Source: Sphingomonas sp. (GTDB lineage Bacteria; Pseudomonadota; Alphaproteobacteria; Sphingomonadales; Sphingomonadaceae). Taken from it: a DNA stretch of 61,968 nucleotides. The DNA is taken from contig NZ_JAQZBC010000018.1 in the NCBI RefSeq assembly GCF_029239295.1, positions 1 to 61,968 of the forward strand. Reading direction: 5' to 3'. The position numbers were made by a program, and so were the translations under genes. The first letter of the stretch is position 1; every line of letters starts with the position of its first letter. Of this stretch, positions 42,658 to 54,195 are shown one piece after another. Under the pieces are notes generated by a model. It did no database searches. It was not told the DNA's origin and saw nothing but the letters and a program-made list of their open reading frames with translations.

Positions 42658-44757
42658 TCAGAAGCCGAGCTGCACGTCAACGCGAACGAAGCGCGGCGCG
42701 CCGGTCCCGACAGAACTCAGCGAATTGAAGGTCGAGGCGTAGACCTCGTCGAACACATTGTCGGCATTCAGGTAGATGCGGCTGGGTACACGCAGCAGCC
42801 AATCCAGCTCGTAGGATACGCCAAGGTCGAAGATGTCATAGGCTGGCGAGAAGAGGACGTTCGCTTCATCGGCGGCATAGCGGCCGACGTGGCGATAGGT
42901 GGCTTGCAGGCGCAGCCTGGGGAGTGGCCGAATGGACGAATAGATCGTGACCGTGTCCTTTGGCACGCCTGTCACCTCCTTGCCGATCAGCGCCGGATCG
43001 AGGTTGGCGCGCACGCGGGAGGCCGCGTGCGCGTAAACGGCGCGTACCTCGAATGCCGAGCTGGGCCGCCATAGGGCTGAAGCCTCAACCCCGGTGCGCC
43101 GGGTCTTGCCGAAGTTGACGAATACGCCGGGCGCGGTGCTCGCGAACTCGTCCGAGGAATCGACGCGATAGGCGACGGCGTCCACCTCCAGCCCCTCGAG
43201 AGGGGTCACTTTGGCGCCGACTTCCACCTGCTTGATCTTGTTGGGATCGAGCCCCTGCGCCCCGGTCTGAAACTTTGCTTGTGCCTCGGGCAGTGCGAAG
43301 CCTTGCGAATAGCTGGCGCGCAGCTGCAGCCAGGAGGCGAGCTGCGATCGGACGCCTGCCTTCGGACTGAGATTGTCGACAGCGCGGAACTTGCCGCAAT
43401 TACCGTCAGGCACCTCCAGTCCGTCGACGACGCAATCGCCAGTGAAGCGGTCGTATCTCATACCGAGGGAGAGTTGCAGCAGCGGATCGATGGTCCAATT
43501 GGCTTCGCCGAAGGCCGAAACGCTCTTCAGCTTCAGCGTGCGGTCGAACTGCGCGGGCGCAGTTCTGCGGCGGAAGGCGAGATCATCGTAGAATTGATAC
43601 TGGGTGTCCTCACTGAAGCCTTCCACGCCGACAACGAAATCCAGCTTTCGATTAATCAGGCGCGCGCTGCCATTCAGGCTGGTGCCGGCACCGTACACCG
43701 CGCGATCGTAGCGTTCCTCGCGCTGGCGCCACACCGCGGCTGGTGCCGCGCCGCCACGGGTGAAGAAGCGAACGAAATCCTGCTGCGTCGTATAGGCGAA
43801 GGCCAGCAGCCGCACGTCCGGCAGAATGGTGTACGCGAGGTCCGCCCGAAGGGTGGCGAAATTCTTCCTGGAGCCATCGTTCTGCACGCGCGGATCGATG
43901 CCGTATGGGTCGAGGCGATATTGCGCGAGGGTCAGATAACCCGGTGAATCGCCGCGTGCATATTGACCCCGCGCCGAGATCGACACGTGGAGATCCTCAC
44001 CCAACGCTACCGCATAGCGCGCGGCGGCAGTGATGCGGTGCGCGTCGGATTGCGGTCGGAAGCCGTCGGTGCGGAACGCCTGCGCTGCGGCGTTGAGCTG
44101 GCCGTTGCCGCCAATGGCGGTGCCGAGCGCGACCTGCGCGTCGCCGGTGGTGAAGCCGCCGGCACTGACGTCCGCCTCAAGATAGTCGCCGCCCTTGCGC
44201 GTCTCGAACGCGATCAGGCCACCGCGATTGAAGTTGCCGTAAAGCGCCGAAACCGGGCCGCGGTATACCGTCAGCGCGCCGATCTCGAGCGGGACAAGGA
44301 CGTTGCTGTCGACATATCCGTCCGCGTGGCTGTTGGCTTCGTTGAGCGGGATGCCGTCGATCACCATCCCAAGGTCACCCCCGTGCCCGCCGTTGCCGAA
44401 GCCGCGAATGACGATCTGGTTGGCGACCCCCGACAGATTGTAATCGCGCACGTTCATCCCCGGCACTTCGCGGAAGATCTGCTCGACCTCGGTCAGCCGC
44501 CGGTCCTTGATCGCCTTCGTGTCAAAGCTAGTCGAGGAGAAGGCATTGTCGGCGCGCAGTCGCTGACCCTTCACCACGATGTCCTGCGTCGCGACTGATG
44601 GCGTTTCCCTATTGAGCGTAGCCGCACGCCCGGCTTCAACCTGTTCACCCGCTGACCGGGACGACACGGTCTGGGGCGCCGGATCTTTAGGAGGATTTGC
44701 CACGGCGGCGGCGCTCCAGGGCAATGCGATCGCCGCGAAGACCGATCCTGGGCGCAT
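42658..44757 (-). CDS. TonB-dependent receptor, probable metal or metallophore uptake
   Basis: This 699-residue receptor has a signal peptide, a TonB-box-like DIVVKGQR, and plug segments (REVPGMNVRDYNLSGVANQI, VIDGIPLNEANSHADGYVDS, YRGPVSALYGNFNRGGL). The beta-barrel ends in aromatic VQLGF. It heads the operon with DUF4198 and CbiL-like genes, and is divergent from a NikR-like regulator. The operator-like repeat 18 bp upstream of its ATG makes it the obvious regulated target. Nickel is the first guess from context, but the regulator's altered metal site leaves the metal open. Confidence 0.9.
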   Translation of the reverse strand: MRPGSVFAAIALPWSAAAVANPPKDPAPQTVSSRSAGEQVEAGRAATLNRETPSVATQDIVVKGQRLRADNAFSSTSFDTKAIKDRRLTEVEQIFREVPGMNVRDYNLSGVANQIVIRGFGNGGHGGDLGMVIDGIPLNEANSHADGYVDSNVLVPLEIGALTVYRGPVSALYGNFNRGGLIAFETRKGGDYLEADVSAGGFTTGDAQVALGTAIGGNGQLNAAAQAFRTDGFRPQSDAHRITAAARYAVALGEDLHVSISARGQYARGDSPGYLTLAQYRLDPYGIDPRVQNDGSRKNFATLRADLAYTILPDVRLLAFAYTTQQDFVRFFTRGGAAPAAVWRQREERYDRAVYGAGTSLNGSARLINRKLDFVVGVEGFSEDTQYQFYDDLAFRRRTAPAQFDRTLKLKSVSAFGEANWTIDPLLQLSLGMRYDRFTGDCVVDGLEVPDGNCGKFRAVDNLSPKAGVRSQLASWLQLRASYSQGFALPEAQAKFQTGAQGLDPNKIKQVEVGAKVTPLEGLEVDAVAYRVDSSDEFASTAPGVFVNFGKTRRTGVEASALWRPSSAFEVRAVYAHAASRVRANLDPALIGKEVTGVPKDTVTIYSSIRPLPRLRLQATYRHVGRYAADEANVLFSPAYDIFDLGVSYELDWLLRVPSRIYLNADNVFDEVYASTFNSLSSVGTGAPRFVRVDVQLGF

Positions 44758-44774
44758 CCGTCGCTCCCATCAAT

Positions 44775-44804
44775 TGTAAGAGGAACTTGGCAGTCCTTCT
44801 TACA
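44775..44804. promoter_or_regulatory. NikR-type operator between receptor and regulator genes
   Basis: TGTAAGA-N16-TCTTACA is a perfect 7-bp inverted repeat. Its inner form GTAAGA-N16-TCTTAC has the same half-site length and 16-bp spacing as the E. coli NikR operator GTATGA-N16-TCATAC. It lies between the two divergent genes, 18 bp from the receptor ATG and 74 bp from the regulator ATG. Confidence 0.75.
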
Positions 44805-44878
44805 GATTGGTCAGCGTGTGCAGATTGGGTGCTTTACGTATGCTGCATCCCGGCGTGATGTGGTTGGAGGGAAACACC

Positions 44879-45349
44879 ATGCAGCGGATCACGATATCGG
44901 TTGGTGACAAGCTCAGCGCCGACCTGGAAAGCATCAGAGCCCAGCGGGGATATCAGACGCGTTCGGAAGCCGTGCGTGACCTCGTTCGCGATGGAATAGA
45001 TCGCTGGCAGCAGGAGAATGAGATCGCCGAGATATGCGTCGGCAATCTGTCCTATGTGTTCGATCGACGGATTCGCCTGTTGGCCAAGCGTCTGGCGGAA
45101 ATGCAGCACGCGAGCCACGATCTCATCGTTTCCAGCACCTCGGTTCGCCTCGATCACTTCTACACGATGGATAGTGTGCTGTTGAAGGGCGCGACAACCG
45201 CCGTCCGGGCGTTCGCTGATCAGGTGCGTGCTGAACGTGGTGTCCGGTCCGGGGCGATCAATCTTCTTCGCGTCGATGCCCATGAGCATCACGAAGAAGT
45301 CGGGCTGCATGTCCATGAAGGACAATCGCACCTCTCACCGACAAACTGA
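44879..45349 (+). CDS. NikR-like ribbon-helix-helix metal regulator with altered metal site
   Basis: The 156-residue protein aligns without gaps to NikR: MQRITISVGDKLSADLESIR and RGYQTRSEAVRDLVRDGI form the ribbon-helix-helix, and LSYVFDRRIRLLAKRL starts the ACT-like domain. Of the E. coli nickel ligands His76, His87, His89 and Cys95, only the first is kept (His77 here); the others are Ser88, Arg90 and Thr96. The C-terminus instead carries a His-rich tail (DAHEHHEEVGLHVHEGQSH) absent from E. coli NikR. The start at 44879 has GGAGG upstream. It probably represses the divergent receptor operon in response to a metal, bound at a different site. Confidence 0.85.
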   Translation: MQRITISVGDKLSADLESIRAQRGYQTRSEAVRDLVRDGIDRWQQENEIAEICVGNLSYVFDRRIRLLAKRLAEMQHASHDLIVSSTSVRLDHFYTMDSVLLKGATTAVRAFADQVRAERGVRSGAINLLRVDAHEHHEEVGLHVHEGQSHLSPTN

Positions 45350-45562
45350 CCGATCCATCTATTCGGCCTCACTCTCTGGTGAGAAAATCCCCGCGCTAGG
45401 TACCTGTACTTAAGGGCAGGTCCGCCGCTCGCTCTGCCAAAAACGCCAGCGTTATCAACGGGATAGATTGATCTCACCCAACAGTCCGCGATTGAGGGGC
45501 GGGAAACAAGCGCAGACAGTGCGCATTGCTGCGGCATCTGGAACCTAGAAGGAAGAAGCAAC

Positions 45563-46120
45563 GTGTCAGCACTTCGCAACCTGATGATCCTGGCCGCAGG
45601 CGGTATGATGACCGCCGCGCCCGCGTACGCAAAACCGCAGGCGACGACCGCCGCGACCGCCGCGATGGCATCCAAGACCATCGTTGAAAATGCCTCGGCG
45701 CTGCCCGATCTCAGCACGCTGGTCGCCGCCGTGAAGGCCGCAGATCTGGTCGACACGCTGAACGGCGCTGGCCCGTTCACCGTCTTCGCGCCGACCAACG
45801 CCGCCTTCTCCGCGCTTCCTGCAGGCACGGTCGACACGCTGCTGAAGCCGGAGAACAAGGCGCAGCTGACCGGCGTGCTGACCTACCACGTCGTGTCGGG
45901 AAAGGTGACCGCGGCTGATCTCGCGCGTCAGATCCGCGCCGGAGGTGGCAAGGCGATGCTGACGACGGTGCAGGGCGCGAAGCTGACCGCCAGCATGTCT
46001 GGTGACAAGGTGATCGTCACCGACGCCGCTGGTGGACAGGCCACCGTCAGCATGGCCGATGTGCCGCAATCGAACGGCGTAGTGCACGTCATCGACAAGG
46101 TGCTGCTGCCAGCCGCGTAA
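45563..46120 (+). CDS. Fasciclin-domain exported protein
   Basis: This 185-residue protein has a signal peptide (MILAAGGMMTAAPAYA) and one fasciclin (FAS1) domain: DLSTLVAAVKAADLVDTLNG, GPFTVFAPTNAAFSALPAGT, LTYHVVSGKVTAADL and the closing NGVVHVIDKVLLP. FAS1 domains act in cell-surface adhesion. It starts at a GTG at 45563 with AAGGAAG upstream. It stands alone, with a terminator-like hairpin after it. Confidence 0.9.
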   Translation: MSALRNLMILAAGGMMTAAPAYAKPQATTAATAAMASKTIVENASALPDLSTLVAAVKAADLVDTLNGAGPFTVFAPTNAAFSALPAGTVDTLLKPENKAQLTGVLTYHVVSGKVTAADLARQIRAGGGKAMLTTVQGAKLTASMSGDKVIVTDAAGGQATVSMADVPQSNGVVHVIDKVLLPAA

Positions 46121-46152
46121 AACGCCTTCCCCTTTCCTGTCCCCTGTGCGGA

Positions 46153-46180
46153 GGGCTCCGGTCGTGATCGGCCGGAGCCC
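46153..46180. terminator. Bidirectional terminator-like hairpin
   Basis: GGGCTCCGG and CCGGAGCCC form a perfect 9-bp stem with a 10-nt loop. It sits between the convergent ends of the fasciclin gene and the LOV-HTH gene, with no strong T-tract on either side. Confidence 0.6.
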
Positions 46181-46194
46181 GACGTATGACCTCG

Positions 46195-46773
46195 CTAGAA
46201 CCCCGCTTCCACCGAGGCGCGGATCGCTTCCGCCGCGGTTCGGCAGCCTAGTGCCTTGAGCAACGCGGCGCGGTGCATCTTCACCGTCCGCTCGCTGATT
46301 CCCATTCTGTAGGCAATCTGCTTGTTCATCAGCCCCGCCGTCATGTGGATCAGCACGTCGCGCTGGCGCGGCGACAGTTGTTCGATCGCATCCCTGGGGC
46401 CGGGCGACGGGTGCCGTGTGGTGACGTCGAACTGCGATCCCAGGATGTAGCGAAGCTGCCCGTCGCCTTCGAAGATGGGGGCCAGCATCACGGCATTGCG
46501 GAAAGCCGTGCCATCCTTGCGATAGTTAAGGATTTCAACCAGCGTCGTGCGGCGGTCTCTCACCGCCCGCCGCAATTCTTCCGTCAGTTCCGGTTCGGTG
46601 TCGGGCCCGCGCAGGAAACGGCAATTGCGTCCGATCACTTCGTCGGCCGTGTAGCCGGTCAGCAGGGTGAAGGCGTGGTTGCACGCGATGATCGGCGTGT
46701 CGGGGAGGGTAGGGTCGCTGATCACTGCCGCGACCGAACTGCCGGAAATCATCTCAAGCGGCGACATGCCCAC
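46195..46773 (-). CDS. LOV-HTH blue-light-responsive regulator (EL222-like)
   Basis: The 192-residue protein joins an N-terminal LOV/PAS domain (residues ~8-115) to a C-terminal LuxR-type HTH (~130-192). The LOV core has the flavin-binding signature GRNCRFLRG with the photoactive Cys51. NYRKDGTAFRNAVMLAPIF and LGSQFDV follow. The HTH is LSPRQRDVLIHMTAGLMNKQ, then MGISERTVKMHRAAL. Sequence and architecture closely match the EL222 photoreceptor of Erythrobacter litoralis, in which light forms a flavin-cysteinyl bond and frees the HTH to dimerise on DNA. Start is GTG at 46773 or ATG at 46767. The divergent neighbour is a small membrane-protein gene. Confidence 0.9.
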   Translation of the reverse strand: MGMSPLEMISGSSVAAVISDPTLPDTPIIACNHAFTLLTGYTADEVIGRNCRFLRGPDTEPELTEELRRAVRDRRTTLVEILNYRKDGTAFRNAVMLAPIFEGDGQLRYILGSQFDVTTRHPSPGPRDAIEQLSPRQRDVLIHMTAGLMNKQIAYRMGISERTVKMHRAALLKALGCRTAAEAIRASVEAGF

Positions 46774-46915
46774 CGGTTATGCATTCCATCGCGCACAACG
46801 CAAATGACAAGATGTTGCGCAGGATGTCTGCAGCAGCTGTTTCGTTGCTGCATAAAGGCGCCGGACCTTCCAGCCCCGTCTGGGGTTGTCCTTTCAACGA
46901 CGTGGGGAGTTCCTG

Positions 46916-47380
46916 ATGAAAACGCGTAACGCCGTCATCCTTGGCGGACTGCTGGCTGGTGCGGTGACGACCGCCGCCATGTTCGCCGGGCGGAAGACCG
47001 GAGTCCTCAGCAAGACGCTGGACCGTGATTCCGTTGACTGGATAGACAATCTTACCGGCTCTCGCGAGCTGATCGGCGACGCGGGTACAAGCGCGGTTGA
47101 GCTGGCTAATCATCTCGGCGCGTCGGTCGGCTTTGCAGCCTTCTACCCTCCGCTGCGTCGCGCTTTGCCGGGAGTGCCACCCGTGCTTCTCGGCGTGCTG
47201 TTCGGCACAGGGCTGTACGTGGTCAACATCGCTGGAATCGCGCCGGTTCTTGGTATCACCGAGGGCGAGGTCGCCGCCGGGCCCCGAAAGGCCGCGGAGC
47301 GTTGGTCGCTGCACGTTCTTCAAACCGTCGTGACCGCGTTGGCGATCGAGGCTTTTGCGGACGATCTGGATAATGACTGA
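46916..47380 (+). CDS. Small hydrophobic protein of unknown function
   Basis: The 154-residue product has an N-terminal membrane segment (VILGGLLAGAVTTAAMFAG) and two or three more hydrophobic stretches (VGFAAFYPPL, PPVLLGVLFGTGLYVVNIAG, LQTVVTALAIEAFA). A GGGGAG ribosome-binding site precedes the ATG at 46916. It is divergent from the LOV-HTH gene, so its promoter is a candidate light-regulated target. I do not recognise the family. Confidence 0.65.
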   Translation: MKTRNAVILGGLLAGAVTTAAMFAGRKTGVLSKTLDRDSVDWIDNLTGSRELIGDAGTSAVELANHLGASVGFAAFYPPLRRALPGVPPVLLGVLFGTGLYVVNIAGIAPVLGITEGEVAAGPRKAAERWSLHVLQTVVTALAIEAFADDLDND

Positions 47381-47393
47381 GCGCTAGGGCAGT

Positions 47394-47417
47394 GGCTGCG
47401 TTCTGCTGAACGCAGCC
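47394..47417. terminator. Terminator-like hairpin between convergent genes
   Basis: GGCTGCGTTC and GAACGCAGCC are perfect 10-bp arms around a TGCT loop, placed between the convergent ends of the small membrane-protein gene and the SulP gene. Confidence 0.65.
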
Positions 47418-47422
47418 GCTGG

Positions 47423-48910
47423 TCAATGGGGCACGAGGCCCATCTCCACGCCGGTCTTGTCGTGGAGCGCGAAACGGTCAACCAGATCAGCGCTGGCTCT
47501 ATTGTAGCCTATTACCTCCACCCGGGCGCCGCTTTGCCGCAGCCGGGCAATTATCTTGTCCAGCGCGCCAACCCCCGAAATATCCCAGAAATGCGCTGCC
47601 GATACGTCGATCCGCACATCTATGTCGCCTTCAGAGCCGAAGGCGCGGGTGAACCGGTCGACCGAGGCGAAGAAGATCTCGCCCGAGACAGCATAGGTGA
47701 CACGCCCCCCGCTTTCTGAGCGCTCCACCGCGAACATGCGCTGCGCCTTCCCGGCAAAGAAGATGCCCGAAAGGAGCACGCCCGCGGCGACGCCCAGCGA
47801 GAGGTCCCGGGTTGCGACGACCACGGCCACCGTCGTCAGCATGACGATCGATGACGTGGGCGGGTGGCGGCGCAGATTGGCGATCGAGTTCCAGCTGAAC
47901 GTGCCGATCGACACCATGATCATCACGGCGACCAGCGCTGGCATCGGCACACGTCCGACGAAGCTTCCGAACACGACAAGCAAAACCAGCAGGAATGTAC
48001 CCGCGACGAAGGTCGACAGACGCGTGCGGCCCCCCGACGTGACGTTGATGACCGACTGACCGATCATCGCGCAGCCCCCCATGCCGCCCAGCAGCGCAGA
48101 TGCGATGTTCGCGCCGCCTTGGCCGGCGCATTCCACGCGCTTGTCGCTGTCCGTGTCGGTCATGTCGTCGACGATCTGCGCGGTCAGCAGAGATTCCAGC
48201 AGGCCGACGGCGGCCATCGTTACCGAATACGGTAGGATGATCCGCAGCGTCTCAAGGTTCAGCGGCACGGCGGGCAGCGCGAAGCTCGGCAGGCCGTCAG
48301 GCAACTTCCCCATGTCGCCGACGGTGTTGACCGGCAGGCCCAGCGTGATGCTGACGATGCTCAGCACGAGGATCGCGATGAGCGGCGAGGGCAGCGCCTT
48401 CGTCACCCGGGGGAACAGGTAGATAATGCCCAGGCCAGCGGCGACCATGGCGTAGGTCTGCCACGAAACGCCGATCAGCTGCGGAAGCTGCGCCATGAAG
48501 ATCAGGATGGCGAGCGCGTTGACGAAGCCCGTGATGACGGAGCGCGAGACGAACTGCATCACGACATCGATCCGGGCGATCCCCGCAACGATTTGGATCA
48601 GGCCCATCAGGATCGTCGCGGCGAACAGATATTCGACGCCATGGTCGCGCACCAACGGGCCTACGAGAACGGCAACGGCGGCGGTCGCAGCCGAGATCAT
48701 TCCAGGGCGACCGCCGATCAGGGAGATGACGATCGCAATCGCGACCGACGCATATAGCCCGACGCGTGGATCGACGCCGGCGATGATCGAGAAGCCGATC
48801 GCCTCCGGAATTAGCGCAAGTGCGACGACAATGCCCGCGAGTATGTCGCTGCGGGCGCCAGCCGCTGAGGTGAACCACTGACGGCGATAGGCAGGAAGAT
48901 CGAGTTTCAT
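47423..48910 (-). CDS. SulP-family anion transporter with STAS domain
   Basis: The 495-residue protein starts with the SulP pattern [20 protein letters not shown] and [20 protein letters not shown]. About 10-12 membrane segments follow, including the conserved [14 protein letters not shown] and [20 protein letters not shown] region. It ends in a cytoplasmic STAS domain (~400-495; [20 protein letters not shown]). SulP proteins carry sulfate, bicarbonate or dicarboxylates; no carbonic anhydrase gene lies beside it to hint at bicarbonate. The ATG at 48910 is preferred over 48955 on family length and a GGAA sequence before it. Confidence 0.9.
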   Translation of the reverse strand: MKLDLPAYRRQWFTSAAGARSDILAGIVVALALIPEAIGFSIIAGVDPRVGLYASVAIAIVISLIGGRPGMISAATAAVAVLVGPLVRDHGVEYLFAATILMGLIQIVAGIARIDVVMQFVSRSVITGFVNALAILIFMAQLPQLIGVSWQTYAMVAAGLGIIYLFPRVTKALPSPLIAILVLSIVSITLGLPVNTVGDMGKLPDGLPSFALPAVPLNLETLRIILPYSVTMAAVGLLESLLTAQIVDDMTDTDSDKRVECAGQGGANIASALLGGMGGCAMIGQSVINVTSGGRTRLSTFVAGTFLLVLLVVFGSFVGRVPMPALVAVMIMVSIGTFSWNSIANLRRHPPTSSIVMLTTVAVVVATRDLSLGVAAGVLLSGIFFAGKAQRMFAVERSESGGRVTYAVSGEIFFASVDRFTRAFGSEGDIDVRIDVSAAHFWDISGVGALDKIIARLRQSGARVEVIGYNRASADLVDRFALHDKTGVEMGLVPH

Positions 48911-49325
48911 CTGAATTCCACAACAGGGCACGGGCGCAGGTGGCGCCTTGTTCATTCAGTGCGTGTTGTTGTCCGGCGGATCGGCGGCCGGAATAGCCAC
49001 CCGGAATTGCACCGGGTCCTTGCGAATGGCGGCACTTTAAGCGGTGAGGTGCTGAGGAGGCAAGCTTTTCAGGCGCAGCCTCACACGCCGGAAGCGCGCC
49101 GGATGATTTACGCACCCCGGACGGCGCAGTGTTTTCCTATGAGGCCGGAGCAGGACGAAAGCGCTGTCGCTACCCTGGAGCGCTGAAGGCCGAATGGGCG
49201 GACTCTATGCCGGCTATATGCGGTTGTCCTGAATCGCTCTCGAATCTCAACGCGGCATGCGCCTAATCGCTCACCCCTGACGGCTTCTCCAATCGTGGAG
49301 CGAAGCCGTTCCGATTGGGGTAACG
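48911..49325. other. Gene-free promoter region between divergent SulP and porin genes
   Basis: About 415 bp between two divergent starts. No supported frame, no clear operator or hairpin found by eye. It should hold the promoter of the porin-kdp unit. Confidence 0.4.
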
Positions 49326-50195
49326 ATGAAGCTGTTTTGGTCGACCACGGCGTTCGCGCTACTAGCAATGCCCGGTCTTTCGCAGGCGCAGTCAGCACCT
49401 GCCGATAAAATTGGTGGTGAGGGCGGAGCACCGCCTGTAACTGCGAGCGGCGCGGTGACGATCGCCTCGGATTATCGCTTCCGTGGCGTGTCACAGTCCG
49501 ATCGCGATATGGCGGTGCAGGGCGGCATTTCGGTCGCGCATGACAGCGGCTTCTATGTCGGCGCCTGGGGATCGAACCTGGCCGGTTGGGGCACGTTCGG
49601 CGGCGCGAACATGGAGCTGGACCTTATCGCCGGCTACAAAGCGGCGCTCAGCGACCAGGCGACGCTCGACGTCGGCCTTACCTGGTACATGTACCCCGGC
49701 GGCGCGGCGAAGACCGACTTTGCCGAACCTTATGTCAAACTTTCCGGCACCACCGGACCGGCCACGCTGACTGCGGGTGTTGCTTACGCCCCCAAGCAGC
49801 AGGCGCTTGGCCGGTGGTATCGGACCGGGACGGATGCAGCGGCAGGCATCTATACCGACGCGGGCGCGAAGGACGACAACCTCTACCTTTGGGGTGACGC
49901 GGCGGTGGCGATCATGGGCACGCCGTTCATGGCCAAGGCGCATGTCGGGCATAGTTGGGGGCAGGACGGCCTTGGGCCCAATGCTACTGCCGTGGCGCCG
50001 ACGGGCCGGTATTGGGATTGGTCGCTCGGCGCGGACACCACGTGGCGCAACGTCACGCTCAACGTGTCCTACGTCGATACCGACATTTCAGACCGCGAGG
50101 CGGCGTATCTCCGCCCCAGCTTCAGCGAGGGGCAGGACGGCTCCGGCAACATTGCCGGCGGGCGTGTCGTCGTCTCGCTGACCGCTGCTTTCTGA
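49326..50195 (+). CDS. TorF-like outer-membrane porin
   Basis: This 289-residue protein has a signal peptide (LFWSTTAFALLAMPGLSQAQ) and the TorF-type start of the barrel (TASGAVTIASDYRFRGVSQS, then DMAVQGGISVAHDSGFYVGA). Alternating beta strands follow, with a terminal aromatic Phe (VSLTAAF). These are putative outer-membrane channels found in proteobacteria. It precedes the kdp genes by 14 bp to the first small frame, so it is likely cotranscribed and may supply ion passage across the outer membrane. Confidence 0.85.
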   Translation: MKLFWSTTAFALLAMPGLSQAQSAPADKIGGEGGAPPVTASGAVTIASDYRFRGVSQSDRDMAVQGGISVAHDSGFYVGAWGSNLAGWGTFGGANMELDLIAGYKAALSDQATLDVGLTWYMYPGGAAKTDFAEPYVKLSGTTGPATLTAGVAYAPKQQALGRWYRTGTDAAAGIYTDAGAKDDNLYLWGDAAVAIMGTPFMAKAHVGHSWGQDGLGPNATAVAPTGRYWDWSLGADTTWRNVTLNVSYVDTDISDREAAYLRPSFSEGQDGSGNIAGGRVVVSLTAAF

Positions 50196-50209
50196 CGGGA
50201 GTGGCTCCG

Positions 50210-50293
50210 ATGCAGGACCTGCTGTGGATCGCCGTGATGCTCGGGCTGGTGGCGGCGACGCTCGCACTCCTCCGGCTCTGCGACGCTGCCTGA
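50210..50293 (+). CDS. 27-residue membrane peptide ahead of kdpF
   Basis: MQDLLWIAVMLGLVAATLAL plus RLCDAA is a single membrane segment with a short charged tail. GGGAG lies upstream, and the frame sits between the porin and kdpF. Short membrane peptides at this position occur before kdpF in other proteobacteria as I recall; it may act as a small subunit or only in translation coupling. Confidence 0.65.
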   Translation: MQDLLWIAVMLGLVAATLALLRLCDAA

Positions 50294-50314
50294 ACGCTGG
50301 CGTGAGGTGAACCT

Positions 50315-50404
50315 ATGACCCTCGACCTCTGGCTCGCTGCGATCACCGCAGTCGGGCTCCTCATCTATCTCGTGGCGGTTCTGATCCGCCCCGAACGCTT
50401 CTGA
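50315..50404 (+). CDS. kdpF: K+-transporting ATPase small subunit KdpF
   Basis: The 29-residue frame starts [20 protein letters not shown] and ends LIRPERF, the size and pattern of KdpF (one membrane segment, C-terminal PE(R/K)F). It stabilises the KdpABC complex in the inner membrane. A GAGGTGA ribosome-binding site precedes it and kdpA follows 13 bp later. Confidence 0.88.
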   Translation: MTLDLWLAAITAVGLLIYLVAVLIRPERF

Positions 50405-50417
50405 AGGGAGCGGTTCC

Positions 50418-52121
50418 ATGACATTTCAGGGCTGGTTCCTGATCCTCGGCTTCGTCGCGCTCCTTGTGGCGCTGGCCAAGCCAGTCGGCCTGTGGCTGTT
50501 TGCGCTCTACGAGGGCAGACGCACGCCGCTCCACGCCATCATCGGGCCGGTGGAGCGGGGTTTCTACAAGCTCTCCGGCGTCGATCCCAGCGCAGAGCAG
50601 GGCTGGCGCCGTTACGCGCTCAGCATGCTGCTGTTCAACGTGGCGTTGATGCTGTTCACCTATGCGATCCTTCGGCTGCAGGGCGTGCTGCCGGGAAACC
50701 CGCAAGGGCTGCCGGGGCTCGCGCCGAACCTCGCGTTCAACACCGCGATCAGCTTCACAACGAACACCAACTGGCAAAGCTATGGCGGCGAGAGCACCAT
50801 GTCGAACCTCAGCCAGATGCTGGGGCTGACGATCCACAACTTCCTGTCGGCAGCCACGGGCATCGCGCTCGCCTTCGCGCTGTTTCGCGGCTTCGCGCGG
50901 CGAGAAGCGGCTGCGATCGGCAATTTCTGGGCCGATGTGACGCGCATCACCCTGTATCTCCTGCTGCCGCTCTGCATCGCGCTGACGCTGTTCTATATCG
51001 CGAGCGGGGTGCCGCAGACGCTGAGCGGGGTCGTCGACATCACCACCCTGGAAGGCGCCCGCCAGTCCATCCTGCTCGGCCCCGTCGCCAGCCAGGAAGC
51101 GATCAAGATGCTCGGCACGAACGGCGGCGGCTTCTTCAACGCCAATAGCGCGCATCCGTTCGAGAACCCGACCGCGCTCACCAACCTCATCCAGATGCTG
51201 TCGATCTTCTTGATCGGGGTCGGCCTCACCTGGACGTTCGGCAAGGCAGTGGGAAACACACGCCAGGGGTGGGCGATCCTATCCGCGATGCTGCTGCTGT
51301 TCCTGGCCGGCGTGACCGTCACCTATTGGCAGGAAGCGGCCGGCAATCCGGTGCTGCACAGCCTGCAGGTCGCGGGCGGCAACATGGAGGGCAAGGAAGT
51401 CCGCTTCGGCATTGCCGCCAGCGCGCTCTTTTCGGTCGTCACAACGGCCGCTTCGTGCGGCGCGGTGAATGCCATGCATGACAGCTTCACGGCGCTGGGC
51501 GGCATGATCCCGCTGTTCAACATGCAGCTTGGCGAAGTCGTGATCGGCGGCGTTGGCGCCGGCATCTACGGCTTTCTGCTGTTTGCGATCCTGGCGGTGT
51601 TCGTCGCAGGGCTGATGGTGGGACGCACGCCGGAATATGTCGGCAAGAAGATCGAGGCGCGCGAAGTAAAACTCGCGGTGCTCGCGATCGCCGTGCTGCC
51701 GCTGATGATCCTCGGCCTCACCGCCCTGTCGAGCGTGATGCAGCATGGCCTCGCTGGGCCGCTCAACAAGGGGCCGCATGGGTTCAGCGAGATCCTCTAC
51801 GCCTTCACGTCAGCGGTTGCCAACAATGGCTCTGCCTTCGCCGGGCTGACCGCCAACACGCCGTGGTACAACGGGCTGCTGGGCGTCGCCATGTGGGTAG
51901 GCCGGTTCTTCATTATCGTGCCGATGCTGGCGATCGCCGGCGGGCTCGCGGCGAAGCGGCACACGCCGGAAAGTGCCGGATCCTTCCCCACCACCGGCGC
52001 CCTGTGGGTCGGCCTCCTTGTCGGAATCATCCTTATCCTCGGCGGCCTCACCTTCCTTCCGAGCCTCGCGCTCGGCCCCATCGCCGATCATCTCGCGATG
52101 ATCCGCGGCCAGCTGTTCTGA
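50418..52121 (+). CDS. kdpA: K+-transporting ATPase subunit KdpA
   Basis: The 567-residue integral membrane protein carries the four pore-loop repeats of the superfamily of K+ transporters: [51 protein letters not shown] and [10 protein letters not shown]. KdpA binds and selects K+ in the P-type KdpFABC pump, which scavenges potassium at very low external levels. Length is normal for the family. It follows kdpF and precedes kdpB by 13 bp in a compact operon. Confidence 0.97.
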   Translation: MTFQGWFLILGFVALLVALAKPVGLWLFALYEGRRTPLHAIIGPVERGFYKLSGVDPSAEQGWRRYALSMLLFNVALMLFTYAILRLQGVLPGNPQGLPGLAPNLAFNTAISFTTNTNWQSYGGESTMSNLSQMLGLTIHNFLSAATGIALAFALFRGFARREAAAIGNFWADVTRITLYLLLPLCIALTLFYIASGVPQTLSGVVDITTLEGARQSILLGPVASQEAIKMLGTNGGGFFNANSAHPFENPTALTNLIQMLSIFLIGVGLTWTFGKAVGNTRQGWAILSAMLLLFLAGVTVTYWQEAAGNPVLHSLQVAGGNMEGKEVRFGIAASALFSVVTTAASCGAVNAMHDSFTALGGMIPLFNMQLGEVVIGGVGAGIYGFLLFAILAVFVAGLMVGRTPEYVGKKIEAREVKLAVLAIAVLPLMILGLTALSSVMQHGLAGPLNKGPHGFSEILYAFTSAVANNGSAFAGLTANTPWYNGLLGVAMWVGRFFIIVPMLAIAGGLAAKRHTPESAGSFPTTGALWVGLLVGIILILGGLTFLPSLALGPIADHLAMIRGQLF

Positions 52122-52134
52122 CGCGAGAACCACC

Positions 52135-54183
<2,049 letters not shown>

Positions 54184-54195
54184 GGAAGTTTCGAC

